Shown one piece after another: positions 19,101-26,593 of a stretch of DNA of 61,043 bases. The number at the start of each line of letters is the position of its first letter. Position 1 is the stretch's first letter. This DNA comes from an uncultured Acidobacteriia bacterium (lineage in GTDB: Bacteria > Acidobacteriota > Terriglobia > Bryobacterales > Bryobacteraceae), in NCBI GenBank assembly GCA_903925015.1, contig CAIYDY010000112.1:1-61043 (forward strand). The letters run 5' to 3'. The position numbers and the translations under genes were made by a program. The notes beneath the pieces are model-generated. The model ran no database searches, had not been told where the DNA came from, and saw only the letters and a list, made by a program, of their open reading frames with translations.

Positions 19101-19351
19101 AATCCGTCCGCAACCGCCCGTATGCTGTAGGTTCCAGCCGATAGCAGCGGCAAGAAGTAGTAACCGTTCCCGTCTCCGCTTAGCGTCCCCGATGCCGACA
19201 GTGTGGAGCTTGTGAAGGAAATCGATGCGCCCGGCACGGGCCTCCCCGTGACCGAGTTCAGCACCCGCCCCGAAATGAGTCCCTGCGTCGTTTGGGCCTG
19301 TCCAGCACCCACCGCAGCCAGACAGATCAGCAGACATCGACGGACACGCAT
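16115..19351 (-). CDS. Oar-like TonB-dependent receptor with carboxypeptidase-regulatory domain
   Basis: This outer-membrane protein has about 1078 residues. A signal peptide (RCLLICLAAVGAGQAQ) fixes the start at 19351; the in-frame ATG at 19393 lies before it. A carboxypeptidase-regulatory-like beta sandwich (about 22-105) with GRVLNSVTGRPVPGASISF is followed by a plug-like region (ADLPLQGRDVYTMLVSLPGV, then GVENNNYLVTG) and a long beta-barrel. The chain ends IMLRVEF, with the terminal Phe expected for barrel assembly. Family members take up large substrates or oligomers; the substrate here is unknown. No partner genes are adjacent. Confidence 0.9.
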   Translation of the reverse strand: MRVRRCLLICLAAVGAGQAQTTQGLISGRVLNSVTGRPVPGASISFTSSTLSASGTLSGDGNGYYFLPLLSAGTYSIRAVADGFQPQELQRLELPVAGRVQLDFRLRPLNDVWESGQYRSVFLPGTKTILTFYGPDVDSSRSGTFEAQKGERGTLDTSASFVVDPRQIADLPLQGRDVYTMLVSLPGVAADSGTGRGLGISVAGQRPSSSNYLLDGVENNNYLVTGPLARATPEAVQEYRISTNNYSAEYGRTAGFIANAVTKAGGSSYHATAWEYLQNDYFNAADFADNLRGVGRRKQRQNQLGYQAGGPITRRAGLRDRLVVSSSLEELLSRGAQETRTLKMPSDIFISTFNLPASRLSRQLLEKFPGPVLSSKGVTANYTVAPPVETNRLLALERLDYATPGGRDHFMARLAMSRTSQPDFVWSPYKDFISGLQQNTTSLAAKWQRAWTPRLTQELKLGVGDDNLWWDRAHPEIPTLAASDGTQLPGSPAFYAYRNRNKSVEPVYGMVWTRNRHILATGAGLLFRSNSGYMTAGRDGLYVFDGPVGFELDEPDTFRAPVDRLSATPVVPDYNRSYRQNQWFLFAQDSYRMTPRLTLNFGLRYESFGAPSNTGAVKDAVLALGAGADFSARLASAKINASTGGKQQIYGADNGNFAPRFGFSWQPFGTGHRHLAQTVLRGGFGIYYDRPFDNLWQNVRNNRVVLPTYFLPATSTNYLQPVAAAIKGFRPASSDFPGMTLMDPRLRNGYTESTFLGVQHSEGNLVVEVNGTSSLGRRLVTTDIVNRPFTTTSGFGYSNDNLPLISWRSGQGLSDYYAFSMVARYRVRTTQLQAAYTLSHSIDNQSDPLTGDFFDLNFTSINNGSGNAPKATFAKQFDSRADRGNSGFDQRHNLFLLGVWEPQLGRGRVAGGWKLSWLSAFRTGIPYTVYAASPGIPDSGGTILNQRANLLNPATALPPNPAGALGGLRLLDARGFSAPGANAPGSSGRNAFRGPGLYNVDLSVAKSLLVREPFTVTLRADAFNVLNHANLGNPSSLLGDANFGIATYGRQGTPSGFPALAPLNDAARRLQIMLRVEF

Positions 19352-19491
19352 CCCCTGATTATAGAAGCGAACGGGTCGCGCAAACTGCGGCATCGGGTGC
19401 GGGATGAACCGGTCGCGGCCGGGTTGTCCGTGTCTTCCTTGGAAACGCGTGGGCAGCAGGACCCAAAGTTCGATATCGTGGAGTGATGAGG

Positions 19492-20013
19492 ATGTATTCC
19501 CTTAGGCTGATGGCGCTGGTCGCATTGGCTCTTGTTCCGCACTTGGCTTTCTCCGGTGATATGGTCGGCAGGGACATGCGTAAGTCGGTTGGCACCACGA
19601 CTGTCCGTTTGGTGGTCGAGCGGCGCCCCCCGGAGGCCGAAGGCTTGAGCGTGCCATTCGTCATCCACGTCCAGAACCCTTCGAATCAAGCCCTGTGTTT
19701 CGACCGAATCCAGCTTCGGGGTATTGGAGACGGCAAGCAAAGTTTCATGTTCTCGATTTTCCAGACCGCGTCCGGCCAGCCTGCGGGCACGCCACAGAAC
19801 AAGACCGAGCCGCCGCCACTGAAGACCGATGCCTATTGGCGGACACCTCCGGGCGCAGGCACCCTCATCGGGAATTTCGAGTTCCGGAATCTGGACTGGA
19901 TTGCATCTTCCACCCAGCAAGTCCAAGTCCGTCTCATGTTCAATCCCGTCGGGCAAGGGCGGAGCGGCTGTATGGCTCCTCCCGCCGAGGCCTTTGTTTT
20001 TAGCGGCAAATAG
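19492..20013 (+). CDS. secreted hypothetical protein, paralogue of the next gene
   Basis: This 173-residue protein has a Sec signal peptide (LMALVALALVPHLAFS). The start at 19492 is favoured by GGAG eight bases upstream; ATG 19486 is an alternative. The mature part is a probable beta-rich domain with two invariant-looking sites: LCFDRIQLRGIGDG in the middle and GCMAPPAEAFVF at the end. Both recur in the following gene (LCFDQIQVRGI, SCDIPPPHAFDF), including one Cys in each, so a conserved disulfide is possible. I do not recognise a family. It heads a likely five-gene cluster with the cyclase and caspase genes. Confidence 0.65.
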   Translation: MYSLRLMALVALALVPHLAFSGDMVGRDMRKSVGTTTVRLVVERRPPEAEGLSVPFVIHVQNPSNQALCFDRIQLRGIGDGKQSFMFSIFQTASGQPAGTPQNKTEPPPLKTDAYWRTPPGAGTLIGNFEFRNLDWIASSTQQVQVRLMFNPVGQGRSGCMAPPAEAFVFSGK

Positions 20014-20022
20014 CCCTGACAC

Positions 20023-20592
20023 GTGCAGACTTATGCAATCATTACGCCTCCCCGGTTACGATTAGCCGTGGGCCGAATTCTAATTCTCGGGCTGGTTGCA
20101 TGCGGGCTTGCAACACCAATGGATCAGGACGTGCACCCGATCCGAAAGACAGCCAGTCTGATCGCCGTATCCGTCTGGACCGGCGGTTTCGATAGCATCC
20201 ATGGTGGAGTGCCGGTCCAAATTCAAGTCGAAAACATGGCACAGCGCGATCTATGTTTCGATCAGATACAGGTGCGAGGCATTGTGAATGCGAAGATTCG
20301 TTTTGCCTACACGCTCTATCGCGGGGCGGATGGAAAGGTGGAGACCACGCCCGAATCCAGTGGCGATCTCCAGACGGTGGATCCACCTCTCTTTTGGAAA
20401 CTGGCCGCCGGTGGCGGTATGAAGTTTCCGGAAACTCTCATCAAGAATCTCAATTGGATCGGTGCCAAGCGTCGGGATCTTTCCGTGATCTTGGAATTTG
20501 CCCGCGGCAGCTCCAAGATGAAATCATGCGACATCCCGCCGCCGCATGCTTTCGATTTCACGCCGGAACCGATTGCCGAATCCGCGAAGTAG
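20023..20592 (+). CDS. probable lipoprotein, paralogue of the preceding gene
   Basis: This 189-residue protein starts at GTG 20023, 9 bp after its paralogue. The N-terminus contains a hydrophobic run ending LVAC (Cys27), a good lipobox, so it is probably a lipoprotein. The mature domain shares NLxWI, LCFDxIQxRGI and CxxPPxxAFxF with the upstream protein, and they are clearly tandem duplicates. The ends differ, with this copy adding FTPEPIAESAK. No family is recognised. The gap to the CHASE2 cyclase is 44 bp. It may be a ligand-binding or scaffold partner in the envelope, but that is inference. Confidence 0.65.
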   Translation: MQTYAIITPPRLRLAVGRILILGLVACGLATPMDQDVHPIRKTASLIAVSVWTGGFDSIHGGVPVQIQVENMAQRDLCFDQIQVRGIVNAKIRFAYTLYRGADGKVETTPESSGDLQTVDPPLFWKLAAGGGMKFPETLIKNLNWIGAKRRDLSVILEFARGSSKMKSCDIPPPHAFDFTPEPIAESAK

Positions 20593-20636
20593 CCCGCTAA
20601 GCTAGACTACTGGCGTGGCGGGTTGGCCGCATTCGC

Positions 20637-22502
20637 ATGAGCAGAACCACTAAGCGTGTCCTCATTTGTTCCGCCATCGTGGCGGGCAGTGTCGTTTTGA
20701 CCTTGGCATTGGCCAGCCTCCGCATTTTCCAACTCATCAATCTCAAGGCACAGGACACGAACTTCCTCATCCGGGGCACCCAACCGACCAAGGACATTGT
20801 CCTCATCGGTATCGACAACGAAACCAACAACCGTTTCCCCGAACTTTCCTACTTCTGGCACAAATACTACGCCGATGCCATGCGGGCCGCAGCCGACGGC
20901 GGGGCCAAAGCCATGGTTCTCGACGTCACCTTCGGTGTTCCCGTCACCAAGTACGAGCCCGATTTCGACGCCTACCTCGCCCAGGCGTTCGCCGAAGTGA
21001 GCCCCGTCATGCCAGTCGTTGCGGCCTACGTGCCTGAGGCCATGGGTGCCCAGAAGGAGTCCCAGTTTGCCATCCCGCTCAACATGATGGCCTCGGCGCT
21101 GGGTTCCGCCGGTTACGCCAACCTCACCAACGATTCCGACGATTTTGTCCGCCGCCAGGAGCTCATCGAAGCGCCCAAGGACGGCACACCCACCGAATCG
21201 CTGGCCCGCAGCTTGGCCTTCCTCGCTGTGGAGAAATTCACCGGCAAGCATGCGCGATTCGTCGGCGGGCAACTTTACTTGGGCGATATACCCCTTCCGG
21301 TCGGCCCGGACCGCTTTCTTACTATCAATTACGCCGGACCACCCGGAACCTTTCCCCGCGTTCCGCTCTACAAATTCATGGAAGCCGCCCGCAACCACGA
21401 CACGGCCCAACTCCAAGCTTGGGTGAAAGACAAACTTGTACTTCTGGGCCCCGACAACATTGCCGACCGCCACGACACGCCGTTCTACACCTTCCTCGGC
21501 GGCGATAAGTACACGACCCCCGGATTCGAGATCCATGCCTCAACCGCCCATACCCTTCTCACCGGAGCCTACCTCCGTCCGGTGCCCGAATGGGCCCGCC
21601 TCGCCTCGATCTTGCTGACGGCCTCCGGTTGCGTCGCGATCGTCGCTACGCTCCCCCTGTCCCAGACCGCGATTTGGTCCTTGCTGCTGCTTGTCTCGGT
21701 CCTCGGCGGCAGCCACGCAGCCTTCCGTGGCGGATGGCTTTTCGCCACTTCCGAAATTCTTCTGGCCTTCGGCTCGGCCTTGGTCGGCGGTATTGTCTAC
21801 CGTTTCGCCACGGCCGAACGCAAGAGCAGCTTTTTTCGCTCTGCCGTCGAACTCTTCGTCGGGCGCCAAGTCGCCACATCGCTTGACAAGAACCAGGTAA
21901 TCGCACTCACCGGTGAACGGCAACGCGTCACGATCCTTTTCACCGACATCCGTGGCTTTACCTCGTTTTGCGAATCCCGCGACCCTGCCGTCGTTGTCGA
22001 ACTCCTGAACGAGTACCTCCGCGCCATGGTCTCGATCATCGTGAAGAACGGAGGCCACGTGAACAAGTTCATCGGCGACGGCATTCTCGCCGTCTTTGCC
22101 GACACCGATCCCGGAGCTACTCCCGGCGACCATTCCCTGCGCACCACCCGTTGCGCGGCCGAGATGGTCGAAACGGTCGTTGGCGATTTCCGCACCGGTG
22201 CCGGATTCCACACCGGCGAGGTAATTATCGGCAACGTGGGATCGTCAGACAAAATGGAGTATACGGTTCTCGGGGATACCGTCAACGTCGCAGCCCGTCT
22301 GGAAAGCCTGAACAAGGACCAGCGGACCCGCTTGTTGATGAGCACCGAGGCCCGTGAAATGTTGGGTGGCCAAATCGACACAATCTACTTGGGATCGGTT
22401 CCGGTCAAGGGGAAGAGCGAAAAGATGCGGTTGTACACGGTGACTTCATTGCTCGACGACGAGCGAATCGCACAGTTGCGCGAAGCCGGTGCCGCCGCGT
22501 GA
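20637..22502 (+). CDS. CHASE2-domain class III adenylate cyclase
   Basis: This 621-residue membrane sensor should make cAMP. TM1 (7-31) is followed by an extracytoplasmic CHASE2 domain (about 35-310, with IVLIGIDNETNNRFPE at its start) and three TMs (about 318-341, 345-362, 369-391). The cyclase domain (about 428-600) retains metal Asp437 and Asp481, adenine-selecting Lys477 and Thr543, and transition-state Asn550 and Arg554. The Lys/Thr pair points to ATP over GTP. It overlaps the caspase gene by 4 bp (GTGA), indicating translational coupling. The signal sensed by CHASE2 is unknown. Confidence 0.93.
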   Translation: MSRTTKRVLICSAIVAGSVVLTLALASLRIFQLINLKAQDTNFLIRGTQPTKDIVLIGIDNETNNRFPELSYFWHKYYADAMRAAADGGAKAMVLDVTFGVPVTKYEPDFDAYLAQAFAEVSPVMPVVAAYVPEAMGAQKESQFAIPLNMMASALGSAGYANLTNDSDDFVRRQELIEAPKDGTPTESLARSLAFLAVEKFTGKHARFVGGQLYLGDIPLPVGPDRFLTINYAGPPGTFPRVPLYKFMEAARNHDTAQLQAWVKDKLVLLGPDNIADRHDTPFYTFLGGDKYTTPGFEIHASTAHTLLTGAYLRPVPEWARLASILLTASGCVAIVATLPLSQTAIWSLLLLVSVLGGSHAAFRGGWLFATSEILLAFGSALVGGIVYRFATAERKSSFFRSAVELFVGRQVATSLDKNQVIALTGERQRVTILFTDIRGFTSFCESRDPAVVVELLNEYLRAMVSIIVKNGGHVNKFIGDGILAVFADTDPGATPGDHSLRTTRCAAEMVETVVGDFRTGAGFHTGEVIIGNVGSSDKMEYTVLGDTVNVAARLESLNKDQRTRLLMSTEAREMLGGQIDTIYLGSVPVKGKSEKMRLYTVTSLLDDERIAQLREAGAAA

Positions 22503-25300
22503 GACGGATTCTCGTTCTAGCCGCCCTAGCGTCGTCGATTTACGCAGCCGCGCCGCCCGCCCGCGAGGAAGCTGTCGGCCTGGTTCTGCTTCCCGGCGGT
22601 GCCAGGGTTCTGCGCGCAAACACCGAAACCCCACTCGCCTCGAAAGCGGGAGACATCCTGTTCTCTGGTGACCAACTGAAGGCGGAGGGTTCCCCCGCCA
22701 CATTCCTCTACTGCCCGTCGAAGACATCGCAATTGCTCGAACCGGGCGGAGAAGTTCTCCTCGACACCAAGCAATTGAAACTCAAGAGCGGGAAACTTGG
22801 TGCGTCCAAGCCGGTCAACGCCTGCTTCCTGCCGCAGGTGGTCCGCGTCGCCGTGGCCAGCCAACAGCACTACGGGGTCAGCATGACGCGCGGACTTGCC
22901 AAGCCTGAGGGCGATGTATTGGCCACGGCAGCCCTCCCGGCCCAAGTCCAATCCGAAATTGCACCATTGGAACAGCTCCTGCGGGCAAACCCGAATGACG
23001 CACAGGCACTAGTTGCGGAAGCCGCCGTGTTTGACCGCAACAAACTTGACGCCAACGCTCTCGCAGCCTACAAGAAAGCTCTCGCCCAATGGCCCGACGC
23101 CCTCTGGATGCGCGGCCGCATGTTCGAGCTAGAGGAATCGCTTGCTACACAAGCCGCCATCAAGGCCGCCGCGATCTCGCCCGATGCCAAGACCTACGCC
23201 ATGGTGGTCGGCATTTCCAAATACCAAAAGCTGCCCAAGGAACTCTGGCTCCAGTTCCCGGGCTCCGACGCCACCGCATTCGGCCAATACCTCGCCAGCC
23301 CGATGGCCGGTTCCGTCCCCCCGGACCAGATGGTCGTCCTGACCGACGAACAAGCCACCACCGCAGCCCTCCGCAACGCCTTCCAGACTTTCCTCAAAAC
23401 CCGTCCCGGCAAAAAGGACACCGTTTTCATTCTGCTCGCCGGACACGGCACTGTCGATAGCCGGGGTGCGTTCCTCGTCACCTACGATAGCGACCCGCAG
23501 GACCTCTCCTCCACCGCGCTCCCGATGGCCGAACTCCAGCGCCTCATCGAGCAGGACCTCTCCCAAGTTGGACGCGTCGTCATGCTGGCCGACCTCTGCC
23601 GCGCCACCACCATCGGCAACATCAAGAGCGGCGGCAACCGGAATGACAGCATCGGCTCGGCTGTCGAAAAACTCGGCGAGGCTCCAGGCGAAATGCTCGG
23701 CTTGGTCGCATCCCGGCCCAAGGAACTCGGCACGGAGAGCTCCCAATTCGGTGGCGGACACGGTGCCTTTACGTACTCCATCCTCAAGGCCATGAACGGC
23801 GGTGCCGACCAGAACCGCGACAAATCCGTCACGGCTGGCGAACTGATCGATTTCGTCCGCACTGACGTCGCCACCCAGACCGGCGGCAAGCAGCACCCCC
23901 GTGATTTCGGCAGCATCGAAAATGCCACCAAGCTCTCGGATGTGTCGAAGGCCGGCATCAATATCACCCGCTTCAAGACGCTTTACGATTCCCGGGATGG
24001 CCAACCCCTCGTCCTTGCCTCCGCCGCCGACGTCCCCCTCACCCCGGAGGCCCAGCGCGACGTCGACGCATTCCAAGCGGCGATCCGGGCGAAAAAACTG
24101 CTCCCCGGCGAACTCGGCAGCGCTTTCGACATTCTTGGCAAGCTTCGCGCCGAACTCAAGCCCGAAATGCTGCTGCTCCAGGAAAACAACCTGCGCGTCG
24201 CCCTTGAGGATATGGCGCAGCAGGTGCTTCTCAAGTATCTGGCGGGCGATCAGTCCCCGACCCCGAAAGCCGAATTCGACGCCGGATCGAAATACATGGA
24301 GACCGCCATGCGGCTGACCCCGGAATCCCTCTACCTCCAGGGCCGCGACTCCTTCTTTCTCGGGCGCGCGCTGCTCTTTGAAAAGCGCTTTGCCGAAGCC
24401 GCGGACCTGCTCGAAAAATCTGTCCGAATCGACGCCGGCGAGGCCTACGGGTACAACGCCCTCGGCATCGCGTATTTGGAGCAAGGACAATTTTCGAAGG
24501 CCATTCCCGCCCTCCGCGACGCCGCCAAGCGCGCCCCGAACTGGTCCTACCCGCTCCACAACCTCGCGCTGGCCTATGTGGAATCCGGCGACACCGATGG
24601 GGCCGTCCGCACATACCAGCAGGCCATGAAAGTCACCCCGGGCTTCGGCTATCTGCCTTACAACCTGGGACTTGTCTACCAGCGCACCAACCGCAACCGC
24701 GAGGCCGAACAGGCCTACCGCAAGGCTGCCGAACTTGTTCCGGATTCGGGCGAGCCGTTGAACGCACTCGGGTCCTTGAAATCCGCCCAGGGAAAAACCG
24801 CCGAGGCCGAAAAGTTCTTCCGTGACGCGCTCGCGAAGAACCCCAACCTGCTGCCCGCCCGCCACAACCTGGCGCTCCTGCTGGCTGGCGTCAAGGGCAG
24901 GGAAGGTGAAGCCGTCGAACTCTGGAAGCAGAACTTGGCCGCCGCGCCGGACTTCCTCCCTTCGCGCCTTGGCCTCGCCGAACTTCTTTCCGCACGCGGC
25001 GATGCAGCCGGTGCCGCAGCCCAGTACCGCGACGTGGTCTCGGCCCGGCCCGAATACGTCGGTGCCCGCACCGCCCTCGCTTCCGAACTGCTCAAATCCA
25101 ACCAGCCGGAAGCGGCCCTCGACCAACTGCGCGCAGCCGCCAAACTGGATGCGCAAAACGCCACCCTCTGGGAACGCATCGGCGATACCGAGCGCACGCT
25201 CGGACACTCCGCCGAGGCTAAAACCGCCTACGCGGAAGCGATGAAACTTGGGGTCGAAAAGTCGGACCGCAAGCGCATCGGGAATAAGATGGCATTTTAA
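22499..25300 (+). CDS. exported FecR-like / caspase-family (C14) / TPR protein
   Basis: This 933-residue protein starts at GTG, overlapping the cyclase stop. A signal peptide (about 1-18) is followed by a FecR-like segment (about 25-140), a short TPR-like region (145-215), a caspase-fold peptidase (about 231-470), and an array of TPRs (about 600-930). The caspase dyad is present: His316 in LLAGHGTVD and Cys367 in MLADLCRAT. TPRs suggest protein-protein contacts in the periplasm. Export of a caspase-like protein and its coupling to a CHASE2 cyclase suggest stress- or damage-linked signalling. Substrates cannot be inferred. Confidence 0.88.
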   Translation: MRRILVLAALASSIYAAAPPAREEAVGLVLLPGGARVLRANTETPLASKAGDILFSGDQLKAEGSPATFLYCPSKTSQLLEPGGEVLLDTKQLKLKSGKLGASKPVNACFLPQVVRVAVASQQHYGVSMTRGLAKPEGDVLATAALPAQVQSEIAPLEQLLRANPNDAQALVAEAAVFDRNKLDANALAAYKKALAQWPDALWMRGRMFELEESLATQAAIKAAAISPDAKTYAMVVGISKYQKLPKELWLQFPGSDATAFGQYLASPMAGSVPPDQMVVLTDEQATTAALRNAFQTFLKTRPGKKDTVFILLAGHGTVDSRGAFLVTYDSDPQDLSSTALPMAELQRLIEQDLSQVGRVVMLADLCRATTIGNIKSGGNRNDSIGSAVEKLGEAPGEMLGLVASRPKELGTESSQFGGGHGAFTYSILKAMNGGADQNRDKSVTAGELIDFVRTDVATQTGGKQHPRDFGSIENATKLSDVSKAGINITRFKTLYDSRDGQPLVLASAADVPLTPEAQRDVDAFQAAIRAKKLLPGELGSAFDILGKLRAELKPEMLLLQENNLRVALEDMAQQVLLKYLAGDQSPTPKAEFDAGSKYMETAMRLTPESLYLQGRDSFFLGRALLFEKRFAEAADLLEKSVRIDAGEAYGYNALGIAYLEQGQFSKAIPALRDAAKRAPNWSYPLHNLALAYVESGDTDGAVRTYQQAMKVTPGFGYLPYNLGLVYQRTNRNREAEQAYRKAAELVPDSGEPLNALGSLKSAQGKTAEAEKFFRDALAKNPNLLPARHNLALLLAGVKGREGEAVELWKQNLAAAPDFLPSRLGLAELLSARGDAAGAAAQYRDVVSARPEYVGARTALASELLKSNQPEAALDQLRAAAKLDAQNATLWERIGDTERTLGHSAEAKTAYAEAMKLGVEKSDRKRIGNKMAF

Positions 25301-26133
25301 TGGCTACGTTGCCGGTCCGACTCAAATTCTGGGGAGTCCGCGGTTCCACCCCCACGCCGCAAGTCGAAAACCTCGGTTTTGGCGGCAACACCTCCTGCGT
25401 GGAAATCGTGGCACCGTCCGGTGAATCCCTGATCTTCGACGCTGGCAGCGGCATTCGGAATCTCGGCAACGAAATGATGCGCCGCGCTGCGGGCGAGCCG
25501 CTCAACGTATCGCTGTTTCTTACGCACTACCACTGGGACCACATCCAAGGCCTCCCGTTCTTTGTTCCGCTCTTCAGTCCAAAAAACAAAGTGGCGTTCT
25601 ACACCGGCTTGGATAGCCGTCCCGTGCAGGATGTCCTGGAAGGCCAGATGTCCAAGCCGTATTTCCCGATTGGGTTGGACCAGGTTGCCGCGAAACGCGA
25701 GTTTCAGGTGATTCCGGAAGGCTCCTCAATGTCGGTCGCCAACTGTACTGTCACGCCTTTTCCGATGAACCACCCCCAAGGTGCGGCTGGTTACCGGATC
25801 GAGGTTGCCGGCAAGGTGATCGTCTACGCGACCGACTACGAGCACGGCGATCCCCGTCTCGATTCGGTGCTGCTCGACCATGCCCGCAACTCCGACGTCC
25901 TGATCTGCGACGCCCAGTACACCCCTGCGGAATACGAGACCCATCGCGGCTGGGGACACAGTACTTGGCTGAACGCAGCAAGTATCGCGAAATCTTGCTG
26001 TGCCAAGCGCTTGTTCCTGTTCCACCATGACCCCACCCATGACGACGCGTTTCTAACCGCCTTGGAGGCCGAGGCCCAAGCCGTCTTCCCGAACACCCAC
26101 GTCGCCCGCGAAGGTCGCGAAATCGAGCTCTGA
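25300..26133 (+). CDS. metallo-beta-lactamase-fold hydrolase (GVRGS-type)
   Basis: This 277-residue cytoplasmic MBL-fold protein begins KFWGVRGSTPTP, the hallmark of the PhnP-like/COG1235 branch. The metal motif LTHYHWDH (His76, His78, Asp80, His81) is intact, and later ligands occur at YATDYEHGD and LFHHDPTHDD. It shares 1 bp with the caspase gene stop (TAATG). Related MBL proteins include RNase Z, PhnP cyclic-phosphate diesterases and class II cAMP phosphodiesterases. The coupling to a cyclase makes a cyclic-nucleotide diesterase role attractive, but that is inference. Confidence 0.88.
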   Translation: MATLPVRLKFWGVRGSTPTPQVENLGFGGNTSCVEIVAPSGESLIFDAGSGIRNLGNEMMRRAAGEPLNVSLFLTHYHWDHIQGLPFFVPLFSPKNKVAFYTGLDSRPVQDVLEGQMSKPYFPIGLDQVAAKREFQVIPEGSSMSVANCTVTPFPMNHPQGAAGYRIEVAGKVIVYATDYEHGDPRLDSVLLDHARNSDVLICDAQYTPAEYETHRGWGHSTWLNAASIAKSCCAKRLFLFHHDPTHDDAFLTALEAEAQAVFPNTHVAREGREIEL

Positions 26134-26234
26134 AGAATTTCTTTTCGTCGTTGTCGATTCCCGTGTCCCCCAACCGTCGTACCAGTGAAAGCGGCCAGCC
26201 CGCACCCAACATCGACAATCTCAAGGAACCCGCC

Positions 26235-26582
26235 ATGCAATACCTTCTCGCCATCTACACGCAGGAATCCGCCGCCGCACAAGCCACGCCCGAAGACATG
26301 AAAGCCATGATGGGGGCGTACTACGCCTTCACCATGGAAATCAAGGAAAAGGGCGTCTACCTGGGCGGCAACGCCCTCCAGCCGACCACCACCGCCACCA
26401 CGGTGCGTGTCCGCGAGGGCAACACAATCACCACCGACGGACCCTTCGCCGAAACCCGCGAGCAACTCGGCGGCTACTACCTCGTGAACTGCGAAAACTT
26501 GGACGAGGCCATCGCGTACGCCGCGAAAATTCCAGGCGCGGCATTCGGTTCCATCGAAATCCGCCCCGTCTGGGCAATGTAG
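26235..26582 (+). CDS. YCII-related (DGPF) domain protein
   Basis: This 115-residue protein opens MQYLLAIY and contains TTDGPFAETREQLGGYYLVN, the DGPF/YCII signature. The start at 26235 follows AAGGAA at 26223-26228; an upstream ATG at 26151 adds only unconserved residues. YCII-fold proteins are small dimeric alpha/beta-barrel proteins of poorly defined enzymatic role. It is followed 11 bp later by an ECF42-type sigma factor gene, an association well known for this sigma group. The pair probably forms a regulatory unit. Confidence 0.93.
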   Translation: MQYLLAIYTQESAAAQATPEDMKAMMGAYYAFTMEIKEKGVYLGGNALQPTTTATTVRVREGNTITTDGPFAETREQLGGYYLVNCENLDEAIAYAAKIPGAAFGSIEIRPVWAM

Positions 26583-26593
26583 CCCCAAACCGC

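Noticed and set aside
23129-25207. A 692-codon minus-strand frame opposite the caspase-TPR gene
   Set aside because: The plus strand has caspase and TPR motifs plus coupled neighbours; the antisense translation shows no domain and no start signal.
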